From contig CBDIHH010000007.1 in the NCBI GenBank assembly GCA_965279095.1, forward strand, positions 124,001 through 188,000: 64,000 nucleotides of DNA. The letters run 5' to 3'. Shown one piece after another: positions 1 to 9,392 of this stretch. How positions within the stretch are numbered: the stretch's first letter is position 1; each line of letters starts with the position of its first letter. The notes under the pieces are model-generated. The model was not told the DNA's origin and did not search any database. It saw nothing but the letters and a program-made list of their open reading frames with translations. The DNA comes from CBDIHH01 sp965279095. Lineage in GTDB: Bacteria; Pseudomonadota; Alphaproteobacteria; Caulobacterales; Caulobacteraceae. A program made the position numbers and the translations under genes.

Positions 1-2
1 CG

Positions 3-584
3 GTGACCCCCGGAGCCCTGGTCACCGCCAGCCAGCCCGTCGCCCTGGCGACCGTCCAGAACCTCGACCGCATCTATGTCGACGTCACCCAGTCGATGTC
101 CGAACTGCTGAAGCTGCGCCGGGAGATGGCGTCGGGCGACCTCAGCAAGGCGGCGTCGACGCAGGTGACCCTGGTTCTCGACGACGGCTCCGTCTATCCG
201 ACGCCAGGCCAGCTGGCCTTTTCCGATGTGACCGTCGACGCCGGCACCGGCTCGGTGGGCCTGCGCGCCGTGTTCCCCAATCCGGACGGGACCCTGCTGC
301 CCGGCATGTATGTGCGCGCCCGCCTGGCCACCGCGGTGGCCGCCAACGGCATCCTCATTCCCCAGGCCTCCGTCGCCCGCGACGCGGCCGGCAAGGCGAC
401 GGTGATGACCGTGGGCGCCGATTCCAAGGTCGCGCCGCGGCCCGTGGTCATCGGCCAGTCCGTCGGCGGAAACTGGTTGGTCACGGCGGGCCTCAAGCCC
501 GGCGACCGGGTCATCGTGGAGGGCCTGCAGAAGGCCCAGCCCGGGGCGCCGGTCAAGGCCGTTCCCGTGGCCCTGAAGCGCTAG
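3..584 (+). CDS. RND efflux periplasmic adaptor subunit, C-terminal part
   Basis: C-terminal 193 residues of a periplasmic adaptor (membrane fusion protein, AcrA/HlyD type) that links an inner-membrane RND pump to an outer-membrane channel. The frame is open to the window edge, so the lipoyl and hairpin half is missing and position 3 is not a real start. The beta-barrel domain is visible (DRIYVDVTQS, then FPNPDGTLLPGMYVRA), as is the membrane-proximal domain ending in LKPGDRVIVEGLQK. The stop lies 8 nt before the pump gene, and the channel gene follows, so this is a three-gene efflux operon. The substrate cannot be read from sequence. Confidence 0.93.
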   Translation: MTPGALVTASQPVALATVQNLDRIYVDVTQSMSELLKLRREMASGDLSKAASTQVTLVLDDGSVYPTPGQLAFSDVTVDAGTGSVGLRAVFPNPDGTLLPGMYVRARLATAVAANGILIPQASVARDAAGKATVMTVGADSKVAPRPVVIGQSVGGNWLVTAGLKPGDRVIVEGLQKAQPGAPVKAVPVALKR

Positions 585-592
585 GCCCGGTC

Positions 593-3500
593 ATGTTGTC
601 CCGCTTCTTCATCGACCGGCCGATCTTCGCCTGGGTCATCGCCATCGTCATCATGCTGGTGGGGGCGATCGCGATCCGCTCCCTGCCCGTGGCCCAGTTC
701 CCCGACATCGCCCTGCCGCAGGTGGCCATCCAGGCCGCCTACCCCGGCGCCTCGGCCAAGACCATCGAGGACAGCGTCACCCAGGTCATCGAGCAGAAGA
801 TGAAGGGCCTCGACGGCCTGGAATACATCAATGCGTCCAGCGACGGCAGCGGCACGGCCACCATCACCCTGACCTTCGCGGCCGGGACGGACATCGATAT
901 CGCCCAGGTCCAGGTGCAGAACAAGCTGTCCACGGTCACCGGCCTGTTGCCTCAGGAGGTCCAGCAACAGGGCCTCAGCGTCGTCAAGTCCGCGCGCAAC
1001 TTCCTGATGGTGGTGGCGCTCTACGCCAAGGACGACACGGTCACCGACGCCGACCTCGGCGACTACGCCGCCAGCAACCTGACCGACCAACTCAGCCTCG
1101 TCGAGGGTGTCGGCGACACCCAGATGTTCGGCTCGCAATACGCCATGCGCATCTGGCTGGATCCGGCCAAGCTGGCGTCCTATGCGCTGACGCCGGGAGA
1201 CATCATCACCGCCGTGCGCGCCCAGAACGCCCAGGTGTCGGCGGGCCAGCTCGGCGGCCTCCCCGCCGCCAGCGACGCGGCCATCAACGCCACCATCAGC
1301 GCCCAGTCGCGCCTGCAGACCGCCGAGCAGTTCAAGGCGATCGTGCTCAAGAACACGACGGGCGGCGCGACCGTGCGCCTCGGCGACGTGGCCCGGGTGG
1401 AGCGCGGCTCCGAGAACTACAGCATCAAGGGCAAATACAACGGAAGGCCCGCCATCGGCCTGGCCATCAAGCTGACCCCCGGCGGCAATGCGCTCGACAC
1501 CGCCAAGGCCGTCAAGGCCCGGGTCGAGCAGCTATCCAAGGGATTCCCCCCCGGTGTCGGCTACGTCTATCCGTTCGACTCCGCCCCCTTCGTAAAGCAG
1601 TCCATCGAGGAGGTGGTGAAGACCCTGGTCGAGGCCGTCGTCCTGGTGTTCGCCGTGATGTTCCTGTTCCTGCAGAACTGGCGCGCCACCCTGATCCCCA
1701 CCATCGCCGTGCCCGTGGTCCTGCTCGGCACCTTCGGGATGCTGTCGATCCTGGGCTATTCGATCAACACCCTGACCATGTTCGGCATGGCCCTGGCCAT
1801 CGGCCTGCTGGTCGACGACGCCATCGTCGTGGTCGAGAACGTCGAGCGGGTGATGAGCGAGGAAGGTCTCTCGCCCAAGGAAGCCACCCGCAAGTCGATG
1901 GACGAGATCACCGGGGCCCTGATCGGCATCGCCCTGGTGCTGGCGGCCGTGTTCGTGCCCATGGCCTTCTTCGGCGGCTCGCAAGGGGTCATCTACCGCC
2001 AGTTCTCCGTCACCCTGGTCTCGGCCATGAGCCTGTCGGTGCTGGTGGCTCTGGTGCTGACCCCCGCCCTGTGCGCCACCCTGCTCAAGCCCGCGCCCAA
2101 GGGCCACCAGGTCGCCCAGACGGGCTTCTTCGGCTGGTTCAACCGGACCTTCCAGCGGGCGAGCAACGCGCACCAGAAGGGCCTCGGCAAGATGCTCGGG
2201 CGCTCCAAGCGCTGGATGCTGATCTACGGGGTCATCATCCTGGTGATGGGGTTCCTGTTCGTCCGCCTGCCCAGCGCCTTCCTGCCCGAGGAAGACCAGG
2301 GGATGATGTATGCCCTGGTGCAACTGCCCCCCGGCGCGACCTCGACCCGCACGGCGGCGGTGCTGAAACAGACGGCGGACTACTTCCTCGAGACGGAGAA
2401 GGCCTCGGTCGATGCGGTGTTCACCGTCTCCGGCTTCGGCTTCGCCGGCACCGGACAGAACTCCGGCATGGCCTTCATCCGTCTGCGTCCCTTCGACGAG
2501 CGCAAGTCCAGTGACCTGAAGGCGCCCGCCATCGCCGGACGCGCCTTCGGCGCCTTCTCGCAGATCCGCGACGCCCTGGTCTTCCCGATCGTGCCCCCCG
2601 CGGTGCAGGAACTGGGCAATTCGTCCGGCTTCGACTTCCAGCTGCAGGACACCGGCGGCGTCGGCCACGACGCCCTGATGGCGGCCCGCAACCAGCTGCT
2701 CGGCATGGCGGCGCAGGAGAAGAGCCTGACCGGCGTGCGGCCCAACGGCCAGGACGACACCCCGCAACTGTTCGTGGACATCGACCAGGCCAAGGCCGGG
2801 GCCTTGGGCCTGACCACGGCGGACATCAACAGCACCCTCAGCGCGGCCATCGGCGGCGCCTACATCAACGACTTCATCGATCGCGGTCGCATCAAGAAGG
2901 TGTTCGTGCAGGCCGAAGCCAGCGCCCGCATGCGGCCGGAGGACCTCAACAGCCTCTATGTCCGCAACAACCAGGGGCAGATGACGCCCTTCTCGGCTTT
3001 CGCCACCACCCGCTGGTCCCTCGGCTCGCCCAACCTCGAGCGCTACAACGGCCTGTCGTCGGTCAACATCCAGGGCAACGCCTCGCCCGGGACCAGCTCC
3101 GGCGAGGCGATGAAGACCATGGAGCGCCTCGCCGCCCAGCTGCCCCCCGGCGTCGGCTACGAATGGACTGGCCTGTCGCTGCAGGAACGGGAGTCCGGCG
3201 CCCAGGCGCCCGCCCTCTACGCCCTGTCCATCGTCGTGGTCTTCCTGCTGCTGGCGGCCCTCTACGAGAGCTGGACGATCCCCCTGGCGGTGATCATGGT
3301 CATCCCCCTCGGGGTCATAGGAGCGGTGCTGGCTACCAGCGCCCGCGGCTTGACCAACGACATCTACTTCCAGGTGGGCCTGCTCACGACCATGGGGCTG
3401 GCGGCCAAGAACGCCATCCTGATCGTCGAGTTCGCCAAGGACCGGGTAAAGGCGGGCCAGCCCCTGGTCCAGGCCACCACCGAGGCGGTGCGGATCCGGT

Positions 3501-3742
3501 TGCGACCGATCATCATGACCTCCCTGGCCTTCGTGTTCGGCGTGCTGCCCCTGGCCATCTCCAATGGGGCCGGCATGGGCGCGCAGCACGCCATCGGCAC
3601 CGGCGTCATCGGCGGCATGCTTTCGGCCACCCTCCTGGCCGTCTTCTTCGTGCCGCTGTTCTTCGTGGTGGTGCAGTCCGCCGTGGCGCGTCTGCGCAGA
3701 CGCCCCGCGGCGGGCGCGCCCCTCCCCTCCGAAGGTCATTGA
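593..3742 (+). CDS. RND multidrug efflux permease, AcrB/MexB (HAE1) type
   Basis: Inner-membrane proton/drug antiporter of 1049 residues, the usual AcrB length. The N-terminus (SRFFIDRPIFAWVIAI) is characteristic of the HAE1 family. The TM4 proton-relay pair is present as D408-D409 (GLLVDDAIVVVENVE), and the TM10 lysine as K939 (GLAAKNAILIVEF). Both periplasmic porter halves are complete. It is the second gene of the adaptor-pump-channel operon, 8 nt after the adaptor and 1 nt before the channel gene. Family membership is secure; the drugs exported are unknown. Confidence 0.97.
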   Translation: MLSRFFIDRPIFAWVIAIVIMLVGAIAIRSLPVAQFPDIALPQVAIQAAYPGASAKTIEDSVTQVIEQKMKGLDGLEYINASSDGSGTATITLTFAAGTDIDIAQVQVQNKLSTVTGLLPQEVQQQGLSVVKSARNFLMVVALYAKDDTVTDADLGDYAASNLTDQLSLVEGVGDTQMFGSQYAMRIWLDPAKLASYALTPGDIITAVRAQNAQVSAGQLGGLPAASDAAINATISAQSRLQTAEQFKAIVLKNTTGGATVRLGDVARVERGSENYSIKGKYNGRPAIGLAIKLTPGGNALDTAKAVKARVEQLSKGFPPGVGYVYPFDSAPFVKQSIEEVVKTLVEAVVLVFAVMFLFLQNWRATLIPTIAVPVVLLGTFGMLSILGYSINTLTMFGMALAIGLLVDDAIVVVENVERVMSEEGLSPKEATRKSMDEITGALIGIALVLAAVFVPMAFFGGSQGVIYRQFSVTLVSAMSLSVLVALVLTPALCATLLKPAPKGHQVAQTGFFGWFNRTFQRASNAHQKGLGKMLGRSKRWMLIYGVIILVMGFLFVRLPSAFLPEEDQGMMYALVQLPPGATSTRTAAVLKQTADYFLETEKASVDAVFTVSGFGFAGTGQNSGMAFIRLRPFDERKSSDLKAPAIAGRAFGAFSQIRDALVFPIVPPAVQELGNSSGFDFQLQDTGGVGHDALMAARNQLLGMAAQEKSLTGVRPNGQDDTPQLFVDIDQAKAGALGLTTADINSTLSAAIGGAYINDFIDRGRIKKVFVQAEASARMRPEDLNSLYVRNNQGQMTPFSAFATTRWSLGSPNLERYNGLSSVNIQGNASPGTSSGEAMKTMERLAAQLPPGVGYEWTGLSLQERESGAQAPALYALSIVVVFLLLAALYESWTIPLAVIMVIPLGVIGAVLATSARGLTNDIYFQVGLLTTMGLAAKNAILIVEFAKDRVKAGQPLVQATTEAVRIRLRPIIMTSLAFVFGVLPLAISNGAGMGAQHAIGTGVIGGMLSATLLAVFFVPLFFVVVQSAVARLRRRPAAGAPLPSEGH

Positions 3743-3743
3743 G

Positions 3744-5165
3744 ATGCAGCACCGTCTCCTCGCTTCGCTCCTGATGGCCGCCACCGCCCTGGGCGGTTGC
3801 ACCCTGACGCCCCCCTATGAGCGGCCCCTGGCGCCGGTGGCCCAGGCCTGGCCCGCCGGGACCGCGTCGGCGACCGCGGAGTCCGGGCCCCTCGCGTCGA
3901 GTCTCGCCTGGCGCGAGGTCTTCGTAGATCCCAGGCTGCAGGGGCTCATCGACCTGGCCCTGGTCCAGAACCGCGACCTGCGCGTCGCCGTGGGCAACAT
4001 CCAGCGCGCGCGCGCGCAATACCGGGTGCAGCGGGCCGAGCTGATCCCTGGCGTCGCCCTCTCGGCCTCCCAGGCCCGCAGCCGCACGCCCCAGGACGTG
4101 GCCGGCTTTTCCGCGCCCGGGAGCGCCGGCGGCGCCCTCGACCTGGACAGCTACAGCGTCAATCTCGGCGTCTCGGCCTATGAGCTGGACCTGTTCGGCC
4201 GCGTCCGCAGCCTGAGCAACGCCGGCCTGGAGACCTTCTTCGCGGCGGAAGAAAACCGCCGGGCGGCGCAGATCAGCCTCATCTCCGAGGTCGCCGGCGC
4301 CTACCTGGCCCTGGCGGCGGACCAGGACCTGCTGGGCGTGACCCAGGACACCCTGAAGGCCCGCCAGGCGGCCTATGACATCAATCGCAAGCGCTTCGAT
4401 GCGGGCGCCGTCTCGCAACTGGACCTCGACCAGACCCAGACCCTGGTCGAGCAGGCCCGCAGCGACGCCGCCGCGGCCGCCGCCCAGGTGACCCAGGATC
4501 TCAACGCCCTGCGCCTGGTGGTCGGCGCCGAGCCGCCGGCGAGCCTGCTGCCCCGGGGCGATGTGGCCGGGGTCGCCATTCTCGCCGACCTGCGGCCGGG
4601 ACTGCCGTCCGACGTGCTGACCCAGCGGCCGGACGTCATGGCCGCCGAACACGCCCTGAAGGCGCAGAACGCCAACATCGGCGCGGCCCGCGCCGCCTTC
4701 TTCCCCCGCATCAGCCTGACCGGCTCTCTCGGCGCATCCAGCACCAGCCTCGACGGCCTGTTCTCAGCCGGCACGGGCGCCTGGAGCTTCGCCCCGCAGA
4801 TCACCCTGCCGATCTTCGGCATGGCCGCCAACGCCGCCAACCTGAGCGGCGCCCGCGCCGGGCGCGACATCGCGGTCGCCCAGTACGAGAAGGCCATCCA
4901 GGTCGCCTTCCGCGAGGTCGCCGACGCCCTGGCCGTCCGCGCCACCCTGCGCAAACGCGGCGACGCCCAGGAGCGCCTCGCCGCCGCGGCGCTCAACGCC
5001 CAGCGGCTGACCCAGGCCCGCTACGACAGCGGCATCGACAGCTACCTGGCCCTGCTCGACGCCCAACGCACCGCCTATGCCGCCCAGCAGAGCCTGATCG
5101 CCACCCGGCGTTTGGCGGCGGCCAATCGCGTCGAGCTGTACCGCGCCCTCGGCGGCGGCGCCTGA
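3744..5165 (+). CDS. Outer-membrane efflux lipoprotein, NodT/OprM family
   Basis: TolC-like outer-membrane channel of 473 residues, third component of the efflux pump. The chosen ATG lies one base after the pump stop codon. It gives a lipoprotein signal peptide with an LGGC lipobox at about residue 19, followed by TPPYERP, typical of NodT-family proteins. Two internal OEP repeats follow, with the usual coiled-coil stretches (FREVADALAVRATL, ARYDSGIDSYLALLDAQR). An upstream in-frame start would lie inside the pump gene and would spoil the signal peptide. Confidence 0.95.
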   Translation: MQHRLLASLLMAATALGGCTLTPPYERPLAPVAQAWPAGTASATAESGPLASSLAWREVFVDPRLQGLIDLALVQNRDLRVAVGNIQRARAQYRVQRAELIPGVALSASQARSRTPQDVAGFSAPGSAGGALDLDSYSVNLGVSAYELDLFGRVRSLSNAGLETFFAAEENRRAAQISLISEVAGAYLALAADQDLLGVTQDTLKARQAAYDINRKRFDAGAVSQLDLDQTQTLVEQARSDAAAAAAQVTQDLNALRLVVGAEPPASLLPRGDVAGVAILADLRPGLPSDVLTQRPDVMAAEHALKAQNANIGAARAAFFPRISLTGSLGASSTSLDGLFSAGTGAWSFAPQITLPIFGMAANAANLSGARAGRDIAVAQYEKAIQVAFREVADALAVRATLRKRGDAQERLAAAALNAQRLTQARYDSGIDSYLALLDAQRTAYAAQQSLIATRRLAAANRVELYRALGGGA

Positions 5166-5228
5166 CGGCTTGCGTGGGCGCGGGCCGCTCGTGGTAGATT
5201 GACCCATCAGCACAGCGAGGAGCGACCC

Positions 5229-5636
5229 ATGGCCGACATCCGCAAGGTGACAGACGACTTCTCGGTGGCGCCGCAGATCACCCCGGCGGACGCCGCCGCG
5301 GCCGCCCAGGCGGGCTTCACCCTGATGATCAACAACCGCCCCGACGGGGAGGAACCCGACCAGGCGACGTCGGCCCAGATGGAGGCGGCGGCGCGGGCGG
5401 CGGGGCTGGACTACGCCTACATTCCCGTCGTGGGCCGACCGACGTCGGAACAGGTGGAAGCGGTCAAGGCCGCCGTGGATCAGGCCGATGGGCCGGTGCT
5501 GGCCTTCTGCCGCTCGGGCACGCGCTCGATCGTCACCTGGTCCATCGGCCAGGCCATGAGCGGGGCCCGGTCGCGCGGAGACCTGGTCGACCTCGGCCGT
5601 GAGGCCGGCTACGACCTTGGCCCGGTGCTGGGCTAG
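5229..5636 (+). CDS. TIGR01244-type phosphatase-like / sulfur-transferase protein
   Basis: Protein of 135 residues of the TIGR01244 (DUF442) family, which has a dual-specificity-phosphatase-like fold. The P-loop signature is CRSGTR at residues 94-99, with the catalytic cysteine at 94. Family hallmarks include the N-terminal FSVAPQITPADAAAAAQAGF and LMINNRPDGEEPDQ. The ATG follows a good GAGGAG ribosome-binding site. In other bacteria relatives are fused to or sit beside beta-lactamase-fold sulfur dioxygenases. Here a separate metallo-beta-lactamase-fold gene lies about 220 nt downstream, which fits that association. The physiological substrate is unknown. Confidence 0.85.
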   Translation: MADIRKVTDDFSVAPQITPADAAAAAQAGFTLMINNRPDGEEPDQATSAQMEAAARAAGLDYAYIPVVGRPTSEQVEAVKAAVDQADGPVLAFCRSGTRSIVTWSIGQAMSGARSRGDLVDLGREAGYDLGPVLG

Positions 5637-5788
5637 GGCTGGAGCAGGGCCCGGGCCGCGCCCATGGGCAGGGGCTGCTCATGGCAGTCGGACAGGGACA
5701 CCAGCATCTGCGCCATTAGGATACACAGCAGCGCCAACGCCGGCCGACGGCGCCAATTTGAAACAACAACCCGGGCTGCGGCGGTCAT
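5633..5788 (-). CDS. Possible small membrane or secreted peptide (51 aa)
   Basis: Short frame of 51 codons on the minus strand in the gap between the phosphatase-like gene and the metallo-hydrolase. Its ATG follows a plausible GGAG site. The product starts with a basic stretch (SNWRRR), then a hydrophobic core of about 18 residues (ALALLCILMAQMLVSLS), then a short polar tail, like a signal anchor. Its stop overlaps the stop of the convergent upstream gene by 4 nt. No family is recognised, and chance cannot be excluded at this GC content. Confidence 0.4.
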   Translation of the reverse strand: MTAAARVVVSNWRRRPALALLCILMAQMLVSLSDCHEQPLPMGAARALLQP

Positions 5789-5851
5789 GGTGACGATCTC
5801 CAGGCTTGGACAGCCGGCCCCTCGCAAGAGCGGCGCCCGAAAGCGATCCGC

Positions 5852-6742
5852 ATGATCCCCTATGTGCGCGACTTCGACTTCGCCTACGGCCGCTGCGACC
5901 AGGTCTCGCCCCTGATCCGGCGGGTGATCGCGCGCAATCCCGGGCCCTTCACCTTCACCGGCACCGGCACCTACATCGTCGGCCATGGCGACGTGGCCGT
6001 CATCGATCCGGGCCCCGACCTTCCCGAGCATCTCGAGGCCCTGACCGCGGCCCTGGGAAGCGAGCGCGTGACCGCGATCCTGGTGACGCACGACCACCTC
6101 GACCACTGTCCTCTGACCGGGGCGCTCGCCGCCCTCACCGGGGCCGAGGTGATCGGCTGCCGCGTCGCGGGCGCGGCCGACGAGGACGATGTGCGGGTGG
6201 AGGAAGGCCGCGACTATCGCTACGCCCCGGGCCGCACCCCGGACGACGGCGAGCGGATCGCCGGCCCCGGCTGGACCCTGCGCGCCGTGGACACCCCCGG
6301 CCACACCTCCAACCACCTGTGTTTCCTGCTCGAGGAGGAGAACGCCCTGTTCTCGGGCGACCACATCATGGGCTGGTCGACCACCGTGGTCAGCCCGCCG
6401 GACGGCGACATGGGCCAGTACTACGCCAGCGTGCAGAAGGTCCGCGCCCTAACCCCTGCCACCCTGTGGCCCACCCACGGGCCCCCGGTCACCGAGCCCG
6501 GGCCGTTCCTGGACGCCTATCTCGATCACCGGCGCCGGCGCGAGGCGCAGATCCTCAAGCAGCTGGCCCTGGGACGGCGCCGTATCGGGCAGATGGTGCC
6601 GCCGATGTACGCGGCCGTCGATCCGCGCCTGCACCCCGCCGCGGCCCGGTCGGTCCTGGCCCACCTGATCCATCTGGTGCGCACCGGAGTGGTGGCCACC
6701 GACGGCGAGCCCAGCCTGGACAGCGACTTCCGCCTGGCCTGA
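5852..6742 (+). CDS. MBL-fold metallo-hydrolase (LACTB2-like)
   Basis: Metallo-beta-lactamase-fold hydrolase of 296 residues. The zinc motif THDHLDH supplies H80, H82, D84 and H85; further ligands are in TPGHTSNH and FSGDH, and a late PTHGPP. A C-terminal winged-helix-like extension (RRIGQMVPPMYAAV, then AAARSVLAHLIHLVRTGVV) is typical of the LACTB2/endoribonuclease-like branch of the family. Its stop faces pdxH, 9 nt away. Hydrolase activity is secure from the motif; the substrate (RNA, thioester or other) is not determined. Confidence 0.9.
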   Translation: MIPYVRDFDFAYGRCDQVSPLIRRVIARNPGPFTFTGTGTYIVGHGDVAVIDPGPDLPEHLEALTAALGSERVTAILVTHDHLDHCPLTGALAALTGAEVIGCRVAGAADEDDVRVEEGRDYRYAPGRTPDDGERIAGPGWTLRAVDTPGHTSNHLCFLLEEENALFSGDHIMGWSTTVVSPPDGDMGQYYASVQKVRALTPATLWPTHGPPVTEPGPFLDAYLDHRRRREAQILKQLALGRRRIGQMVPPMYAAVDPRLHPAAARSVLAHLIHLVRTGVVATDGEPSLDSDFRLA

Positions 6743-6751
6743 GACGAGCCT

Positions 6752-7411
6752 CTACGGGTAGAGCCGCTCGGACGCCCAGCCGCCGTCCGGCTGGCGCTGG
6801 AAAGCGATGCGCTCATGCAGGCGGAAGGGCCGGTCGCGCCAGAATTCGATGCTGGCGGGGATCACCCGATAGCCCGACCAGAACGGCGGCCGCGGCACGG
6901 GCGAGACGCCGAACTTCAGGCCATATTCGGCGACCCGCTTCTCCAGGGCATGGCGGCTCTCCAGGGGCCGCGACTGCTCGGACGCCCAGGCGCCGATCTG
7001 GCTGACGCGGGCGCGGGTGGCGAAATAGGCGTCCGCCTCCGCCTCCGTGGCGCCCTCGACCACGCCGCGCACCCGCACCTGCCGGCGCAGGGACTTCCAG
7101 TGGAACAGCAGGCAGGCCTTGGGGTGGGCCGCCAGCTGGCCGCCCTTGGCGCTGTGGGTGTTGGTGTAGAAAACGAAGCCGCGCTCATCGACCCCCTTGA
7201 GCAGCACCATGCGCGCGTCGGGCAGGCCGTCGTCGTCGACGGTGGCCACGGTGACGGCGTTGGGATCGTTGGGCTCGGTCTTGTGGGCCTCGGCCAGCCA
7301 GTCGGCGAACTGGGCGATGGGATCGACCTCCGTCGCCAGGGGCTCGTGCGCGGGGGCGTCGGCGTAGTCGTCTTCGGACGGTGAGGGCGGGATCAGGTCG
7401 GACGGGCTCAT
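6752..7411 (-). CDS. pdxH: Pyridoxamine 5'-phosphate oxidase
   Basis: FMN-dependent oxidase making pyridoxal 5'-phosphate from pyridoxamine or pyridoxine 5'-phosphate, the last step of vitamin B6 synthesis and salvage. The 219 residues match the family. FMN and substrate-binding segments are present (ARMVLLKGVDERGFVFYTN, LLFHWKSLRRQVRVRG, IGAWASEQSRPLESR), as is the C-terminal dimerisation block WSGYRVIPASIEFW ending WASERLYP. It is read away from the DnaJ-like gene, with starts 78 nt apart, so the promoters lie in that gap. Confidence 0.96.
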   Translation of the reverse strand: MSPSDLIPPSPSEDDYADAPAHEPLATEVDPIAQFADWLAEAHKTEPNDPNAVTVATVDDDGLPDARMVLLKGVDERGFVFYTNTHSAKGGQLAAHPKACLLFHWKSLRRQVRVRGVVEGATEAEADAYFATRARVSQIGAWASEQSRPLESRHALEKRVAEYGLKFGVSPVPRPPFWSGYRVIPASIEFWRDRPFRLHERIAFQRQPDGGWASERLYP

Positions 7412-7489
7412 GGCTGCGCTTATAGACGCCGCGCCCGCCCGGCGCAGCGTTTAACGCGCCGTTGACCCGCCGCGTGGATACTGGCCCCC

Positions 7490-8209
7490 ATGAGCGGGGG
7501 CGACATCCGGACCGTGCGCGACGCGCGCAGAGTGCTGCAGGCGCCGCAGGACGCTGGGCCCGACGCCCTGCGCCAGGCCTTCCGCGCCGCGGTGCGGGTC
7601 GCCCACCCCGACCATGGCGGCGACGCCCAGCGCCTGCGCCAGGTGGTCGACGCCTACCGCATTCTCACCGATGACAGCGCCGCGCGCCTGCGACTGGCCC
7701 CCGCGACGGTATCGCCGCCCCCGCGCCGAACGGCCGCGCCCCCCATGGTCCTGGAGATCACCGCCGCCCAGGCGCAGGTCGGCGGCGAGGCCAGCGTCGC
7801 CCTGCCCGATGGCCGCCGGGGCGTCGCCCGCATCCCCCCTGGGCTGCGCGCCAACGACGTGGTGCGGCTGAAAACCGAGGCGGGGCCGGTGCTGTTCCAA
7901 GTCCGGTTCGCCCGCGGCGAGATGGACGTGCGCGGCGACAACCTGTGGATCAAGGTGCGCGTCGCCCCGTCCCTCCTCAGCCAGGGGGGCCGCCTGGAGG
8001 TTCAGACCGCCGCCGGCAAGCGCGTGGTCACCCTGACCCCCGAGGCCGGCTACCGCCGCCTGATGCGCGTGCCGGGCGCCGGCCTTCCCGCCCGCGGCCC
8101 GCACGCCCAGGGGCACCTGTTCCTGCGCCTCGAGGAAGACCCCGCCGCGGTCGCGGAATCCCCCGCCCGCAGCCTGCTGCGCCGCTTCACCGCGGCCTGG
8201 GCGGCTTAG
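7490..8209 (+). CDS. DnaJ-domain protein with short C-terminal substrate domain
   Basis: Hsp40-like co-chaperone of 239 residues. The J domain (about residues 8-62) carries the invariant HPD as VAHPDHGGD, which stimulates DnaK ATPase. After a proline-rich linker comes a single DnaJ-C-like beta domain (LRANDVVRLKTEAGPVLFQV, then GDNLWIKVRVAPSLLSQGG), with no cysteine-rich zinc domain. It is shorter than DnaJ or CbpA, so it is a specialised type III/II-like J protein. The client is unknown. Confidence 0.85.
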   Translation: MSGGDIRTVRDARRVLQAPQDAGPDALRQAFRAAVRVAHPDHGGDAQRLRQVVDAYRILTDDSAARLRLAPATVSPPPRRTAAPPMVLEITAAQAQVGGEASVALPDGRRGVARIPPGLRANDVVRLKTEAGPVLFQVRFARGEMDVRGDNLWIKVRVAPSLLSQGGRLEVQTAAGKRVVTLTPEAGYRRLMRVPGAGLPARGPHAQGHLFLRLEEDPAAVAESPARSLLRRFTAAWAA

Positions 8210-8280
8210 AGGCGGTTTTGCGCCCCCGAGAGCGCACCGGCCAATTTGTCCCCCTCGCCGCTTTCCGCTAATCCCACCGC

Positions 8281-9372
8281 ATGTCGCACAACACCTTCGG
8301 CCATCTGTTCCGCGTGACCACCTGGGGCGAGAGCCACGGGCCGGCCCTCGGCTGCGTGATCGACGGCTGCCCCCCGGGGCTGCCGTTGACGCCCGGCGAC
8401 ATCCAGCAGTGGCTGGATCAGCGGCGGCCGGGGACCAGCAAGTTCGTCACCCAGCGGCAGGAGCCGGACGCGGTGCGGATCCTGTCCGGCGTGTTCGAGG
8501 ACGACTTGACCGGCGGCCCGGTGACCACCGGCACGCCCATCTCCCTGATGATCGAGAACGTCGACCAGCGCTCGCGGGACTATTCGGAGATCGCCCGCGC
8601 CTTCCGGCCGGGCCATGCGGACTATGCCTATTTCGCCAAATACGGGGTGCGGGACTATCGCGGCGGCGGGCGATCCTCGGCCCGGGAGACGGCGGCGCGC
8701 GTTGCCGCCGGCGCCGTGGCGCGCAAGGTGCTGGGCGAGGCGATCGTCATCCGCGCCGCCCTGACGCAGATCGGTCCGCACGCCGTCGACCCCGGCCGCT
8801 GGGACTGGTCGACCACCGGCGACAACCCCTTCTGGTGTCCTGACCCGCAGATGGTTCCGATTTGGGAAGAGTATCTGGAGACGGTGCGCAAGGCCGGCTC
8901 GTCCACGGGCGCCATCATCGCGCTCGAGGTGACCGGCGTGCCGGCCGGCTGGGGGGCGCCGCTCTACGGCAAGCTCGACGCCGAACTGGCCGCCGCCCTG
9001 ATGTCGATCAACGCGGCCAAGGGGGTCGAGATCGGCGCCGGATTCGCGTCCGCCGCGCTTTCCGGGGAAGAGAACGCCGACGAGATGCGCGCCGGTAACG
9101 ATGGCCCGACCTTCCTGTCCAACTCGGCGGGCGGGGTCCTTGGCGGCATATCCACCGGCCAGCCGCTGACCGCCCGCGTGGCCTTCAAGCCCACCTCCTC
9201 GATCCTGACGCCGCGCCGCACCGTCAACGAGGCCGGCGAGGAGATCGAGCTGCGCACCAAGGGCCGCCACGATCCCTGCGTCGCGGTGCGGGCCGTCCCC
9301 GTGGTGGAGGCCATGGCCGCCTGCGTCCTGGCCGACGCCCGGCTGCGCCACCGGGCCCAGACGGGCCGCTAG
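8281..9372 (+). CDS. aroC: Chorismate synthase
   Basis: Converts 5-enolpyruvylshikimate-3-phosphate to chorismate, the last shared step of aromatic amino acid synthesis, using reduced FMN. It is 363 residues, the normal bacterial length. The three PROSITE-like signatures are present: GHLFRVTTWGESHGPALG near the start, YRGGGRSSARETAARVAAGA in the middle, and RHDPCVAVRAVPVVEAM near the end. It stands alone after the DnaJ-like gene. A GC-rich hairpin (near 9374-9393) separates it from the convergent lipoprotein gene. Confidence 0.98.
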   Translation: MSHNTFGHLFRVTTWGESHGPALGCVIDGCPPGLPLTPGDIQQWLDQRRPGTSKFVTQRQEPDAVRILSGVFEDDLTGGPVTTGTPISLMIENVDQRSRDYSEIARAFRPGHADYAYFAKYGVRDYRGGGRSSARETAARVAAGAVARKVLGEAIVIRAALTQIGPHAVDPGRWDWSTTGDNPFWCPDPQMVPIWEEYLETVRKAGSSTGAIIALEVTGVPAGWGAPLYGKLDAELAAALMSINAAKGVEIGAGFASAALSGEENADEMRAGNDGPTFLSNSAGGVLGGISTGQPLTARVAFKPTSSILTPRRTVNEAGEEIELRTKGRHDPCVAVRAVPVVEAMAACVLADARLRHRAQTGR

Positions 9373-9392
9373 ACCCGGTCGGCCGGCCGGGC

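Noticed and set aside
1532..3802. Minus-strand open frame of 756 codons across the RND pump gene
   Set aside because: It is the GC-rich antisense shadow of a strong AcrB-family gene. The product is His/Gln/Gly/Arg low complexity with no domain.
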